Shown here: one piece after another, positions 10,741 through 23,397 of the stretch | Position numbering within the stretch: position 1 is the first letter of the stretch | Layout: the number at the start of each line of letters is the position of its first letter | DNA from: Mya arenaria | Taxonomy: Eukaryota; Mollusca; Bivalvia; Myida; Myidae | DNA length: 64,000 nucleotides | Assembly (NCBI RefSeq): GCF_026914265.1 | Contig: NC_069135.1 | Coordinates: forward strand, 60,192,738-60,256,737 | Reading direction: 5' to 3' | The notes under the pieces: generated by a model | What the model was told of the DNA's origin: nothing | Seen by the model: only the letters and a program-made list of their open reading frames with translations | Databases searched by the model: none | Made by a program: the position numbers and the translations under genes

Positions 10741-12180
10741 AATGTTGCTGCACATCATCTCATTGAGGACAACATTTGTACTATTTCTACATTATTTCAA
10801 TGAGGACAACATTTGTACTATTTCTACATCATCTCAATGAGGACAACATTTGTACTATTTCTACATCATCTCAATGAGGACAACATTTATACTATTTCTA
10901 CATCATCTCAATGAGGACAACGTTTGTACTATTTCTACATCATCTAAATGAGGACAACGTTTGTACTATTTCTACATCATCTTAATGAGGACAACATTTG
11001 TACTATTTCTACATCATCTCAATGAGGGCAACATTTGTACTATTTCTACATCATCTCAATGAGGACAACATTTGTACTATTTCTACATCATCTCAATGAG
11101 GACAACATTTGTACTATTCCTACATCATCTCAATGAGGACAACATTTGTACTATTTCTACATCATCTCAAGTAGGACAACGTTTGTACTATTTTATATGG
11201 TCATTCATAAATGCATGTTATGGCGTGGGGACGAGCATGTGTACTCTGACATTTTAAATACCTCGTGTGATCTTGACCTTTTAGGAATGGACCCGGGTTA
11301 AGGACACTGCATATCGTCTCTATGACGACAACATTTGTACTATTTTATATGGTTATCCATCAATGAATATTTAAGTTATATTGCGGACAGGAGCATGTGT
11401 ACTGCGACCTTTAAAATGTCTCGTGTGACCTTAATCTTTGAGGTTTGGACCCAGGTCAAGCTCACTGCACATCGTCTCGAAGAGGACAACATTTGTACTT
11501 TGTTATATGGTCATCCATCAGTGCATAAAGTAAAGTATAGCACGGATACAACCATGTGTACTCTGATCAATAAATATCTCGTGCGACCTTGACCTTTTAA
11601 TGTAAGGACACAGGTCACTGCACCTTACCTCAATGAGGACAAAATTTGTACCAAGTCATATGGTAATCCAACAATGCATAAGGCAGGTATAGCATCGACA
11701 CAGGAGTGTATACTAAAATGTATCTTGTGAAATTGACCATTGAGGTCTGGACCCGGTTTAAGGATACTGCACATCGTTTTAATGAGGACAACATTTGTAC
11801 TATTTAATATGGTCATCCATAAGTGCAAAAGTAAGTTATATCGCAGACACGACGATGTGTACATTGATCTTAATCTGGACAGCATTTAAATCAAGTTATA
11901 TGGTATTCCATCAATGCATAAGTAAGTTATCGTGCAGACACTAGAATGTGTACTCAAAATATTAAATGTCTCGTGTGACTTTGACCTTTGCGGTATGCAC
12001 CAGGGTCAAGTTCGCTGCACATTGTCTCAATGAGAACAAAATGTATACCAAGTTGTATGGTAATCCATCAATGCTTTAGTAAGTTATAGCACAGACACGA
12101 AATATTACGGACAGACAGACAGATTGGCGGACGAACGAAGTGCTTTACTATAATCCCCTTCACACTTCGTGGCGGGGGAT
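10740..12180. mobile_element. HINE/pearl-like tandem-repeat element, unit A
   Basis: 10,745-11,185 holds about 12 copies of a 37-bp unit (CATCTCAATGAGGACAACATTTGTACTATTTCTA). It continues into longer, diverged units of roughly 150-190 bp (11,190-12,110) that include the same GAGGACAACATTTGTAC core and TATGGTCATCCATCAATGCAT. The end is a GACAGACAGAC run and a GC hairpin, TAATCCCC..GGCGGGGGATTA, near 12,150-12,176. A tandem core, short microsatellite and terminal hairpin fit pearl/Helentron-type non-autonomous elements of bivalves; the assignment is inferred. Units B and C carry shorter versions. Confidence 0.55.
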
Positions 12181-12197
12181 TAAAGTAGGTGTAATTA

Positions 12198-12440
12198 TTC
12201 AAGATTCAAGATTCAAAATATTTATTAAAGTAACTTAAACATATACATGCTTCTCGTTACATGCTATTATGAGTTAAACAAACATATGATCAACGTGAAT
12301 ATTTTTAGAATAAAACGAGAAAAAGAAAGAAGAAAAAAATAGATAATAATATATCATATATCATTAAGGTTGTATCACAGCAAGATGGTTGTTTAATTAC
12401 TACACACAGAAATTTGTTAAATCATGAAATGTTAAGTAAG
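12198..12440. mobile_element. Small insertion unique to unit A
   Basis: Starts ATTCAAGATTCAAGATTC and interrupts sequence that is continuous in units B (20,120) and C (30,740): TAGGTGTA..ATG..GGCTAT. So it arrived after the units duplicated, or was lost from the other two. Family not recognised. Confidence 0.45.
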
Positions 12441-13540
12441 TAGTAATGCATGTGTGGCTATAAAAAAGATACCAACGCTTGCTTTTTTAACATCTTCGGC
12501 AGCCAGTGTTTTTTCTTCAGTAACACTTCATACATATCGTGGTAAAATTGAATCTGCAATAAACCTGTATTTTAGTTGTCCGTGTAAGTAATTGTTGTCA
12601 TTGACTGTTTTAAAATTATTCACGACATTTTCCTCGTTATCTCGCCCACGGTACACAGCGGAAAATAGGGCAGTAGTGTACCGGGGGTTTCCGACACCGG
12701 TTATTTAAGTAAATGTATTGAAAAAAGGTAAATTCTCAAACAGTCCCTAAACAAGCTAAGAGTACGTACTTATAACAAAGAGTGCAATTAGTTCATGCTT
12801 TTATAGATAGACCGAGAATCATGCTTGTTTATGTATATTTGGACAAAAGGTAGACTATTTCACTTGCAAGGGCCTTTGCATAGGAACAATGATTGTAACA
12901 GATGCAAATGATTAGCCTTCATACAATCTGAAAGAAAAAAATGCCGGTCGTAGGTCTAGAAACACCGATCGCCGGATTTCTAACAAAAAGCGCTACCAAC
13001 TGAACTATTGCTTCGACATACTTATCTTATCGCAAACTATAATCCTTCAGCCTTACCTTGCCATAAAACATTAGGATTAAGATCAAGATACCTTAAAAGG
13101 AGGATGCAACACTGTTTCGTGACTGTTGGTTCATAGACACATAAAAAGCAATCGTACCACAATGTCATTGCTTTGTTGCGTTGGTTCGTGTATATTTGTA
13201 CATTTGTGTCTCACGTCCAGTGCCGTTCGGGCCCTTGACTTATGCTTCTTCAATTTTAACTGGGTTTATATATTAGTTTGAGCCCGCTATATTAACCGCT
13301 CAAGTCCTAGATTCTTATATCCATGTCAAAACCGGGGTTAGAGAGCTCATTGTGCAAAACGTAACACTAGAGGTTATCTTATTCACGAGATCACATGACC
13401 AAAACCTACGCTAAAAGTTAACGTATTACTGATAATAATTGCCGATCGCTGTCTCAAACGCATTTAGCTCCCCTAATTATAATTTCTGACTGGTTTTCCC
13501 TGTATATTTTATTGTATTATTATCTAAAAATAAAAGTGAA
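12440..13540. repeat. Unit tail, unit A
   Basis: No gene. Nearly identical by eye to 20,135-21,225 and similar to 30,750-31,610. At 13,541 the tail ends abruptly (AAAATAAAAGTGAA) and joins directly to the middle of copy 2's 5' UTR. Confidence 0.75.
12941..13018 (-). other. tRNA-like sequence (unit A)
   Basis: Read on the - strand: GCAATAGTTCAGTTGGTAGCGC resembles a tRNA box A region and GGTGTTTCTAGACC a decayed box B, 40 nt apart. No proper anticodon arm can be drawn, so it is a tRNA pseudogene or SINE head. It also occurs at 20,623 and 31,257. Confidence 0.4.
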
Positions 13541-15264
13541 ATTATTATAGCAAAGCTAGGCTTACTGTATCGAGGGCTGTACTTATAGAAAAACATTAAA
13601 TTATATGTTGTAGGATACTAAAATAAATATATTTTTTGATATATTTTATTAAATGTAATATACAAAACAAAACGCAAATTTTATATTGAAACAATGATCG
13701 AATACATCACATCGTTGTATGCTTTGGCCGCCGCAACTTTGGCCATTGCTGGTCAAGACGAACTTGTGAAATGCACCCCGGGTGAATATCATATCATCGG
13801 AAAGACCGACTGTACCGGCTACTACTTGTGTGTGTTCGGGAATCCCGTGGAGATGCCACCATGTCCTCCTGGCTCTGTGTTCAGCTCCAGCTCCAACGTT
13901 TGTGTTTCTAAAGGTTCTATTTACGATGACTGCAAGAAAACAACAGACGGAAAGCGGCAGCCACAACACCGAATCGCCGGATCAAGGTGAGCTCTAGCGA
14001 TGTTTTGAAAGTTTTTGTGTTTTTTTTTTTGTTTGATCTTGATCCATAAATAATATAGATTTTAATTCGAAGAAAGGTCAACAGAGTCAACAGCGGCTCA
14101 TTTATATCAAATAAGGAGATAGTTAGGAGAATTCTCAAAACCATGTACACATGACTCATTCTTTGTTTCGAATATTTTACTTCAATATAAATCAATTAAT
14201 TCACACATGGAAAATCCAACTCCATTGTAATAAATATTCATTTTGCTGTTGCTGCAGCCCAAAGTTATAATTCAGTTGAGAACAATTATATTTGCTTTTC
14301 AGGGCATCTTAGCCCAGAGGAACGATGTAATTTGAATGGTGGCGTGTTCCCTCACCCCACAGAATGCCAAGCCTTCTACAACTGTAGTGTCCGGTACACA
14401 TGGATACCCCGATTCTTTGAACAACATCTTGTTGAATGTCCTTACCCCCAGTTTTTCAACACAGAGACCAAACAATGTGACCATTTTGAGAATGTTAAAT
14501 GTGGAACCAGGACGGAATTTAAGGATGGCTGTAAGTTGGCATCTATTTATGTATTCGTGGTAAGAAATAAAACAAGTATGTTTAAAAGTTTACTTCAAAC
14601 GGACACTACTAAGTATACCTCATTAAGCTTGGATTAACAATTCGAAATTATAAACTTATTGCATAGAATTCATAAAAAAATCCAACGATCATATGATACT
14701 GTCTTCTTCAGGTCAATACAAAAGCAATATGTGCAAATCTTCCCAATGTATCCCTTGTAACGTCCACTTTCCAAGCTGTGAAGGAAAACGTGACGGAATA
14801 AACGTTCACCCAGACATACTATGGACCCCATTCTATGTCGTATGTTACAAGGAGCGCACAGTCAAAGAGGACCGATGCCAAGCTGACGTTAACGGCCGAA
14901 CACAATTTTTCCATCCGGAAAAGAACGAATGCGTTTCATTGGATATGATTCCTCGAGAACACGGAGGAATGAGTGCAGTACGAAAGTAGACGGGTTTTAT
15001 CTGGACGATTTCGGACTATGTGCTCGTTACATTCATTGCCAGGGAGGTAAATACATTGGCACGATCAAATGTGCTGTAGGAGAAGTGTTCAATGATACGA
15101 AAGGTGGATGCGTTCCGGATGAAAAAACATGGACCCTGTTGAAAACTCGACTACTGGTGAATATACTTACACAGTGTTTCCCTTTAGTGGTACATACAAC
15201 AGTATGCGTTTCATATCTATATTGAGGTATATGCTTATTTAAGGGTACATTAGACAAGATGCTA
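13541..15264 (+). pseudogene. Chitin-binding gene copy 2, dead
   Basis: Exons 1-3 are recognisable: 13,694-13,986, 14,303-14,530 and from 14,712 to about 15,162. A one-base gain late in exon 1 (GATGGTAGC of copy 1 is GACGGAAAGC here) puts exon 2 out of phase, giving TAG within the first codons. Exon 3 has lost 7 nt near 14,970 (ATGCCCG missing) and about 2 nt near 15,128. The TATA box and start region are gone: sequence switches at 13,541 from the unit tail into the 5' UTR. Exon 4 is also gone: at about 15,264 the sequence jumps to what lies near 25,806 after copy 3, skipping roughly 740 bp. Signal peptide and six Cys of module 1 remain. Loss of both ends suggests it is neither transcribed from its own promoter nor correctly terminated. 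Confidence 0.85.
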
Positions 15265-15319
15265 AGTGTTTTTTATCACAAGCAATGCATTGAAATTCAT
15301 CCATTGTTTTAATAAAACT

Positions 15320-18300
15320 GCGAAACTCGTTTCATTTTGTTATCTTTCTACTTGCGCTCATTTAATCCATCGCAACTATCGCCCGCTGTGGTTTATTTAC
15401 CGACCGGATTTGCTGTAATGCAAACGTACATATGAAATTAAAAGTTTTAAATTTACAACCTTAATAATGAAACATTAATGAGAGCCTAGAGTGCTTGTTA
15501 TCATTTAACACGTTTTTTTATCATCCTACTCTTCATTTGTCAGATCTCTACGCCATTTTAAATTCAAAACCCTGAAATATTTTGCTCAGGGGTTTGATCC
15601 ACGGAAACATGCCATTGAGCAACCACGAACGATTTCTTTCGTTCTTAAAACCGACATCATCAGTAGATTGTAGAGAATGGGGCAATCAATCAGAAAGCAC
15701 TATGTATATTTCTTAGATTGATTAAGAACTCCACTGATCAATGGTAGACTCACTGCTCACACCACCATGAGTGTTGCATGCATATACATGTTAACTATAA
15801 ATAAGGATAATCGAATGTGAAAAGCATTGCATAAAAGTTCGAACACGGAAGTACACAGTTTTATTCCTATTATAGATTCCCATTCACTTTCAAGTATACA
15901 AACTATTTAGTGCAGTAATAAAAAACATAAGTATTTGCTCGGTCTTGCTGAGATTTGCTTAAGGCACACATAAATGCTAAAAGGAGCTCGCCTTTTTGTG
16001 AATATGTTATTAAAATGAGGGTTAACACCGCCAATTGGTCGCCGACCATACCTTTGATAATACGCGACGACTTGAACAACTCTAGCAGAGGTTAAACAAT
16101 AGAACATTTATGTGAAAATATTTCGGATTCGACCATCATTTTTTACAATATAAATTTCTAACGGTTATTTCTTATAAAACGTGTTGACGGCTTGAACATA
16201 AAGAAATATTTATGTGAATTTCCAGTCCATACTTTTTCCGAATCTTGAAAATCTAAAAAAATAAAATAATACAGCACGCCGTGTCTTACAAGATAGTTTC
16301 GTGTTTTTATTAATATATGTTGCTGCAAAGTGAGTTATGTACTGAAAACAACTATTTATTTGAACACCGTAATAAAGCACCACAAAGGGATCATTTGTAA
16401 TATGATTAACCACCAGCGGCTTATGGAATGGTATTTGAATGATGGATGATTATAAAAGTTAATCCATTGCTTCGTACGAATAAATAAACAATATTTATTT
16501 AGAACAAGTGTTGTTGTTTTTTTATAAATAAGTATTTCAAATGGTTTATGACAAGGATGCACGAATTGATCATATATACCCACTATTTGCATATACCCAA
16601 ACAGGAGTTTAAGCAAACAGACTTTTATCACGTAGTCTACGAAAATGAGTTCTGCAGATGTAAATTTTGACATGGAATGTTCGTTTTTGCCAAGTATTGT
16701 ATTTTTTTAGCAGGCAATCAGTGCTAATTTGATTTATTGTAATACTTATTTAAACGTTATACATTTTAAAGTTTTATTTCATAATCTGATGATTTGCTCA
16801 AATTTGATTAAGTTCAACAACGTCGATAACTTAACAGAATTCTGAAGAATTATTTACATCTGTAACGTCTGTGGAAATCAAAGCGTCTACTAACGCGGAT
16901 GTTTTCATCTATAGTTAATGAGCGCTTCATGATTGCGTCCAGGAGCTTAAGAAAGCAAGAAATCTATTTTTAAAATGCACCCGAAGGTAATATTAAAATT
17001 ATCATATGATACATTACAGAATAACTAATAATGAATAAAGGTAATTTTATAATGGCAAAGTCATATAAATTACAATAATTACAGTTCTAATACGGTTTTT
17101 AATTGGCTCAGTATTGGATACATATTGACCAAGGCCTAAAAAAATACATTTGGTTCGGGTTACCCGACTCTACCTACGGAATTTGCGCCGACCCTACCGT
17201 TTTTATTTTCAGTTTGAAACAAAATGAAAGACTAAAAAGAAAAAAAAATATATATTTTTTTTTTGCTTTTTTTTGGCTTTTCAATATGAAGTTTAAAATC
17301 TGAAATGCTTATATAGAAGATAACTTTAACACCATTCTCCAATGATGAAAATGACATTCTTATATAAAGCCTAATAAAAAAGCCTACCTACCGAGGCCCA
17401 ATCATGTTTAAAGATACGACTTAACAGTTGTATATTCGTTACTGTTCTTTCATTTTGACTATTTTATGTGCTTCGTATGTAACAAATTGCTTTGCACTAG
17501 AGCGTTCCTTCTGTTCAACCTCATAATTCCCAAATGCAATCCATGCTTAAATGAAATAGCCATTTTCAATATATGCAATGATTTGAATCACAAAGGCATC
17601 GTATTCATACGAGTTTCAAATATAATTTAATTTGACAGCTTCGGATTGATTATATATACCCGCTATTTATATATGAGGATATGAGTCGGTAGCAATAACA
17701 ATATTTGTTGGCCATGACCACTGGGAAATATTTTTCAAGTTTTATGAAATTGTTTATACAAGTCATTTGATTCATGCAATGAACACCGCAACATGTTCAC
17801 TATACGTGTACCTTTACGTGTGAGCTACGTCTGTGTACTTAATTGTATAAACCTGCTTATCTGTTTGGTATGGTCAAGATTATCCAAACTTGTAAATGAC
17901 TGATCAATATTTATAAAAGACTAAGTATACACCAATCAAAGCATTTAAATATAAGTACTTGCTAAAAGGTTAACCTTACCCTACCCTATAAGGTAACGAA
18001 ATAACACGTGGACAACATAACTAATTTGTATACAATTGGCTGCGGAAGTATAAAGCGTGTAGTCGTCGATATCCAGGTCACGTGTAAAAATGTGTTCGAC
18101 TTCATACATAAATGAGAAGAGCAGGGCATAGTTCACAAACTGCAACTTTTACTTGTAAGTATTTAATTGGATAACTCTGGTTGAGACATGCTTAAGGAAC
18201 AAATAAATTTATTTGATATTATCTATTTCAAAAAATTATAAAGTTTCCAACCAAACCATGTCCGATAAATAGCTCGCCTTTTTGTGGGTATGTTATATTT

Positions 18301-19760
18301 TTTTAAAAATGATGCTTAAACAACGTTCGTACAGGGTTACTGCCGCCAAGCAATTGTCGCCGACCATGCCTTTAATTAATCTTGGCGACTTGAACAATTT
18401 TTGCAGAGGTTAAAAAATAAAATATTCCTGTAAATAAAATCGAATTCGGCCATCTTATTTAAACAATATGAATTTCTACGTTTCCTTTTGACTTTCTAAC
18501 GGTCATTTCTTCTACTTGCCAACAAGAAATATTTCTGAATTTATCATTCAATATATAAAGAATTCATTTCAAACACAGGTCATTGGGTTCGGACGAGAAC
18601 GAGTTTGAATAATTCGCTTAAGCAAACAAGTCCAGACTTTTTGAAATTAAGCACATCGTTCCTTACAATTTTGTTATCTTATATTCATATCTGATGCTGC
18701 AAAGTAGATTTATGTACTGGAACAACTATATAATTAAATAACTTTGAGGTGTCATTTCCTTGCAGGCTGATTTACTACCAGTGGCTTATGGAATGGTATT
18801 TGAATGATGGATGATTATAAAAGTTAATCGTTTGCTTCGTACGAATAAATAAACAATATTTATTTAGAACAAGTGTAATTCATCATATAGTTTATAACCA
18901 GGATGTACATCGATGTCATGAATTGATTGTATATATACCCGCTTCAAAAAAGGTTTAAGCAAATATAATATTTTACGTTGTCTGCGTCAATGCAGCGGTT
19001 AAAGTCTGGAATATTCAATTAAGCAAACAATTATGCTAATTAGCAGGCAATCAATGCTAATTTGATTCACTTAATGATTATCTCTAATTAAAACTTTATA
19101 CATTGTTTCAAGTTTAATTATTCTATACAATGTGTTTGTTGAAATTTGCTTTTTGGCAACAACGTCGTTGATTTAACAAAGTTCTGAGCAACTGTATACA
19201 CCTGTTAAGTCTGCGGAATGCTAAGCGCTTAAAAAGCAAGAACTCTTTTTTTCAGAATGAACGCGAGGAAAGAGCTAAAATTATCAGTGAAAAATTACAA
19301 AATTACTAGTCATGATTATAGGTAAATTTATGAAACCCTTTCGTTTGTTGACATTTTAGTCCTGCTTTGTTCATTGTAAAATAATATATTTCGATTGGCA
19401 ACTGTCTTAAATCGTCAAACACGTCAACGAGAACATTTCCTGATAGCAGCGTTACGATAACACATCACACAATTAAAATTGCTACCTCAATTTTTCGATC
19501 AAGTCCCTTCAAATAAGAATCTGCTACGCTCACTATATTTCTTATCAATAGTATATGTATAATTTGTGTAATGTGAAAACATACCCAAAATAAATTAGTG
19601 ATGAGTTTTCCGTCTTGAAAAGTAAATTATGTTTAATGAGAATCTCAATTTACTGTTTTATTTATACAAGGCAGTCCAAGCGACGGCTATATCTCGCGCC
19701 GTTGTTATTAGAACAATTTGTTTAACTTTAAAATCGACTGGTGCGTTTAATCCGACCAAA
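15320..19760. repeat. Conserved noncoding flank, unit B
   Basis: Counterpart of 5,880-10,740, with both internal halves (about 15,900-18,100 and 18,150-19,760). The poly(A) block TTTAATAAAACTGCGAAA survives at 15,309. ORFs here of 60-105 aa are not shared in frame with units A and C, so I call none of them genes. Confidence 0.7.
17132..17399. mobile_element. Small palindromic-ended insertion, unit B only
   Basis: The site TTGACC-AATCATG is continuous in units A (7,780) and C (27,671) but here is split by about 268 bp starting AGGCCTAAAAAAATAC and ending CTACCTACCGAGGCCC. The ends share GGCCT in inverted orientation. A target duplication, if any, is at most 2 bp. Non-autonomous DNA element, family not recognised. 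Confidence 0.6.
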
Positions 19761-19854
19761 TTTGTACACTACCACTGGTCACGCGTTGGAAAATAGGAAA
19801 CAATATGTTTGATCGGTAACCTAAGTATTCTCCGATACATGAACATGCTATATG

Positions 19855-20105
19855 AGAATCCATCAATGCATGAGTTAGTTTTAGCGCGGACACTTGAGTG
19901 TATTCTCTGACCTTTAACGTATCTTGTGAACTTGACCTTTGCGGTATTGACCCGGGTCAAGGACATTGCACATCGTCTCAATGAGGACAACATTTTTACT
20001 AAGTTATATGGTCATCCATCAATGCATAAATTAGTTATAGTGCGGAAACGAAATGTTACGGAGAGACAGACAGACTGAAGAACGGACGAAGTGCATTCCT
20101 ATAAT
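19855..20105. mobile_element. HINE-like remnant, unit B
   Basis: Two or so long units (GAGGACAACATTTTTACTAAG; TATGGTCATCCATCAATGCAT) and the GAGAGACAGACAGACTG tail. The terminal GC hairpin is missing. It lacks the 37-bp expansion seen in unit A. Confidence 0.5.
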
Positions 20106-20134
20106 TATTATTAAAAATAGGTGTAGATTATGTA

Positions 20135-21405
20135 TGGCTATAACAAATAAGATACCAACGCTTGTTTTTGAACATCTTCGTCACCCAGTGTATATTCTTC
20201 CGTTACACCTCATAAATATCCTGGTAAAATTGAATCTTCAATAAACCTGTATTTTTAGTTGTCTCTGTAGGTGAGTGTTTTCATTGACTGTTTTAAAATT
20301 ATCACGAGATTTTCCTCGCTATATCGCCCACGGTACACAACGAAGCATAGGGCAGTAGTGTATCGGGGGTTTCCGACAACGGTTATTTAAGTAAATGTAT
20401 TGAAGAAAGTAAAATTCTCAAACAGTCCCCAAACAAGCTAAGAGTACGTACTTATAACAAAGAGTGCAATTAGTTCATACTTTTACAGATAGACCGAGAA
20501 TCATGCTTGTATATGTATATTTGGACAAAAGGTAGACTATTTCACTTGCAAGGGCCTTTGCAGAGAAACAATGACTGTAACAAATACAAATGATTAGCCT
20601 TCATAAAACCTGAAAGAAAAAAATGCCGGTCGTAGGTCTAGAAACACCGATCGCCTGATTTCAACCAAAAAGCGCTACCAACTGAACTATTGCTTCAACA
20701 TACTTATCCTATCGCAAACTATAATCCTTAAACCTTACTTTGCCATAAAACATAAGGATTTAGATCAAGCTACCTTAAAAGGAGGATGCAACAATGTTTC
20801 GTGACTGTTGGTTCATAGACACATAAAAAGCAATCGTACCACAATGTCATTGCTTTGTGGCGTTGGTTCTTGTATATTTGTACATTTGTGTCTCACGCCC
20901 AGTGCCGTTCGGGCCCTTGACTTGTGCTTCTTTAATTTTAACTGGGTTTATATATTATTTTGAGCCCGCTATATTAACCGCTCAAGTCCTAGATTCTTAT
21001 ATCCATTTAAAAACCGGGGTTAGAGAGCTCATTGTGCAAAACGTAACACTATAGGTTATCTTATTCACAAGATCACGTGACCAAAACCTAAGCTAACAGT
21101 TAACGTATTACTGATAATAATTGCCGATCGCTGTCTCAAACGCAGCTCCCCTAAATATAATTTCTGACTGGGTTTCCCTGTATATTTTATTGTATTATTA
21201 TCTAAAAATAAAAGTGAAATTAAACATTTTATCATCTTAGTATTTACCTTGTTCTTTATAAATATATAAATCGTAAGTTTGTTTTCGCGGAAGCCAGGTT
21301 CAGTTACTATAATGTTGTTGTTTTTTTTATTAAGGAAGTCATTACATCAGTTATTTACTTCTTGGTTCATTTTATTTTTCTCAGACCATTTCATAACAAT
21401 TGTCA
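20135..21405. repeat. Unit tail, unit B, and junction to unit C
   Basis: No gene. 20,135-21,225 repeats 12,440-13,540, including the tRNA-like piece at 20,623-20,699 (-). Past 21,225 comes new sequence; 21,361-21,410 (TTTTCTCAGACCA..CAATTGTC) matches the end of unit C at 31,630-31,665. Confidence 0.65.
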
Positions 21406-21409
21406 CTAT

Positions 21410-22640
21410 GCTACTGTAATATGTTATAATGACAGTTCCCCAGTGCATGGAGTTCTCGTTCACAATGCCGGATGTATGCTACTGTATTATGTTATAATGA
21501 CTGTCTCCCAGTGCACGGAGTTCTCGTTCACAACGCCGGCGTATGCTACTGTATTATGTTTAAATGTTCTTCCCCCAGTGCACGGTGTTCTCGTTGGCAA
21601 CGCCGGGTGTATGTCACTGTATTATGTGTTAATGTTCGTCTCCCAGTGCACGGAGTTCTCGTTCACAACGTCGGATGTATGCCACTGTATTATGTGTTAA
21701 TGTTCGTCCCCCAGTGCACGGTGTTGCCGTTGGCAACACCGGATGTATGCCACTGTATTATGTGTTAATGTTCGTCTCCCAGTGCACGGAATTCTCATTG
21801 GCAACGCCGGATGTATGCCACTGTATTGTGTGTTAATGTTCGTCCCCCAGTGCACGGTGTTCCCGTTGGCAACGCCGGATGTATGCTTCTGTATCATGTG
21901 TTAATGTTCGTCCCCCAGTGCACGGTGTTCCTGTTCGCAACGCCGGATGTATGCCACTGTATTATGTGTTAATGTTCGTCCCCCAGTGCACGGTGTTCTC
22001 GTTGGCAACGCCGGATGTATGCCACTGTATTATGTGTTAATGTTCGTCCCCCAGTGCACGGTGTTCCCGTTGGCAACGCCGGATGTATGCTTCTGTATCA
22101 TGTGTTAATGTTCGTCCCCCAGTGCACGGTGTTCCTGTTCGCAACGCCGGATGTATGCCACTGTATTATGTGTTAATGTTCGTCCCCCAGTGCACGGTGT
22201 TCCCGTTGGCAACGCCGGATGTATGCTTCTGTATCATGTGTTAATGTTCGTCCCCCAGTGCACGGTGTTCCTGTTCGCAACGCCGGATGTATGCCACTGT
22301 ATTATGTGTTAATGTTCGTCCCCCAGTGCACGGTGTTCTCGTTCGCAACGCCGGATGTATGCCACTGTATTATGTGTTAATGTTCGTCCCCCAGTGCACG
22401 GTGTTCTCGTTGGCAACGCCGGATGTATGCTACTGTATTATGTGTTAATGTTCGTCCCCCAGTGCACGGTGTTCTCGTTGGCAACGCCGGATGTATTCTA
22501 CTGTATTATGTGTTAATGTTCGTCTCCCAGTTTACGGTGTTCCCGTTCACAATGCCTGACTAGTGTAACTGTATAATGTGTTATGTTTGTCCCAGTGTTT
22601 ACGGCGGTCCCGTTCGCGCCGGCAAGGCGGACTTTTTACA
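21410..22640. repeat. 68-bp minisatellite, unit C
   Basis: About 18 head-to-tail 68-bp units, nearly identical from 21,900 to 22,450. Variants CCCGTTGGCAACG/GCTTCTGTATC and CTGTTCGCAACG/GCCACTGTATT alternate there, a higher-order dimer of about 136 bp that marks recent expansion. Ends at 22,625 with the GCGCCGGCAAGGCGGAC boundary. Open frames on both strands are repeat translations. Confidence 0.92.
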
Positions 22641-23190
22641 CTGTTTTTCATAAAGCATCACGGTGACCAAGAAATGAAACCCAACAAAATCAGCGTGAGA
22701 AACATGATATCTTTAATATTTTTGGAACAATGCATCAGAAATGTTGTTGTTTGTCTCAATTAGGAAAATATTGTAACTCATTAATGTATATTACAGTTTT
22801 TACTACACTATGCGGGATAAAGGTTGACATTAAAGCAGAGTTTATTAGTATCAAATAATCACCGAGCAAACTTAAAAGGCATAATGTAGACCTATACAAG
22901 ACCATCTTACAACGTTTCGTATTTGGTAACAGATATTAACGATTTAGTTTTTATAGTAAATTTTAAATATCCATTAATGCGAAGAGACATATCCGGAAGC
23001 TATTTTACCTAAATTGATTTATTGAAATAAGCATTACTGAAGCACACAATAAACTCTATGAGCCATTAAAATGCGGTAATGAATTTTCAGTTTTTGTTGA
23101 AGTTTTGCAAATACGTCATCAGGCCAATAGCAAATATTAAACCTGCAAGGCATGCTACAAAGACCCGCCTACATGTGGTGTACAAACAAC
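22640..23190. other. Conserved upstream region of copy 3
   Basis: No gene. Counterpart of 2,881-3,378. It keeps GGCATAATGTAGACC, CAACGTTTCGTATTTG, a weaker form of the ATCGAAACACATCCGG stretch, and AAGCACACAATAAAC. Confidence 0.6.
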
Positions 23191-23215
23191 TTTATATACT
23201 GGCATCCTACAACTT
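23158..23215 (+). promoter_or_regulatory. Core promoter of copy 3
   Basis: GACCCGCCTACATG, then TTTATATAC (TATATA at 23,193) and GGCATCCTACAACTTGAAACC; almost identical to copy 1. Confidence 0.65.
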
Positions 23216-23397
23216 GAAACCATTGTCAAATCGAAGATTGAGAAGTATTTTAGCAAAGCTAGGCTTACTATATCGAGGACTGTACTTTTGCAAAAAAATT
23301 TTAATTACATGCTTTACAATACTAAAATAAATATATTTTCCAATATATTTCATTAACTGTAATATACAAAACAAAACGCAAACTATATAGCGAAACA

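Noticed and set aside
10745-11185. CRISPR-like array
   Set aside because: The 37-bp units are head to tail without unique spacers, and this is eukaryotic DNA.
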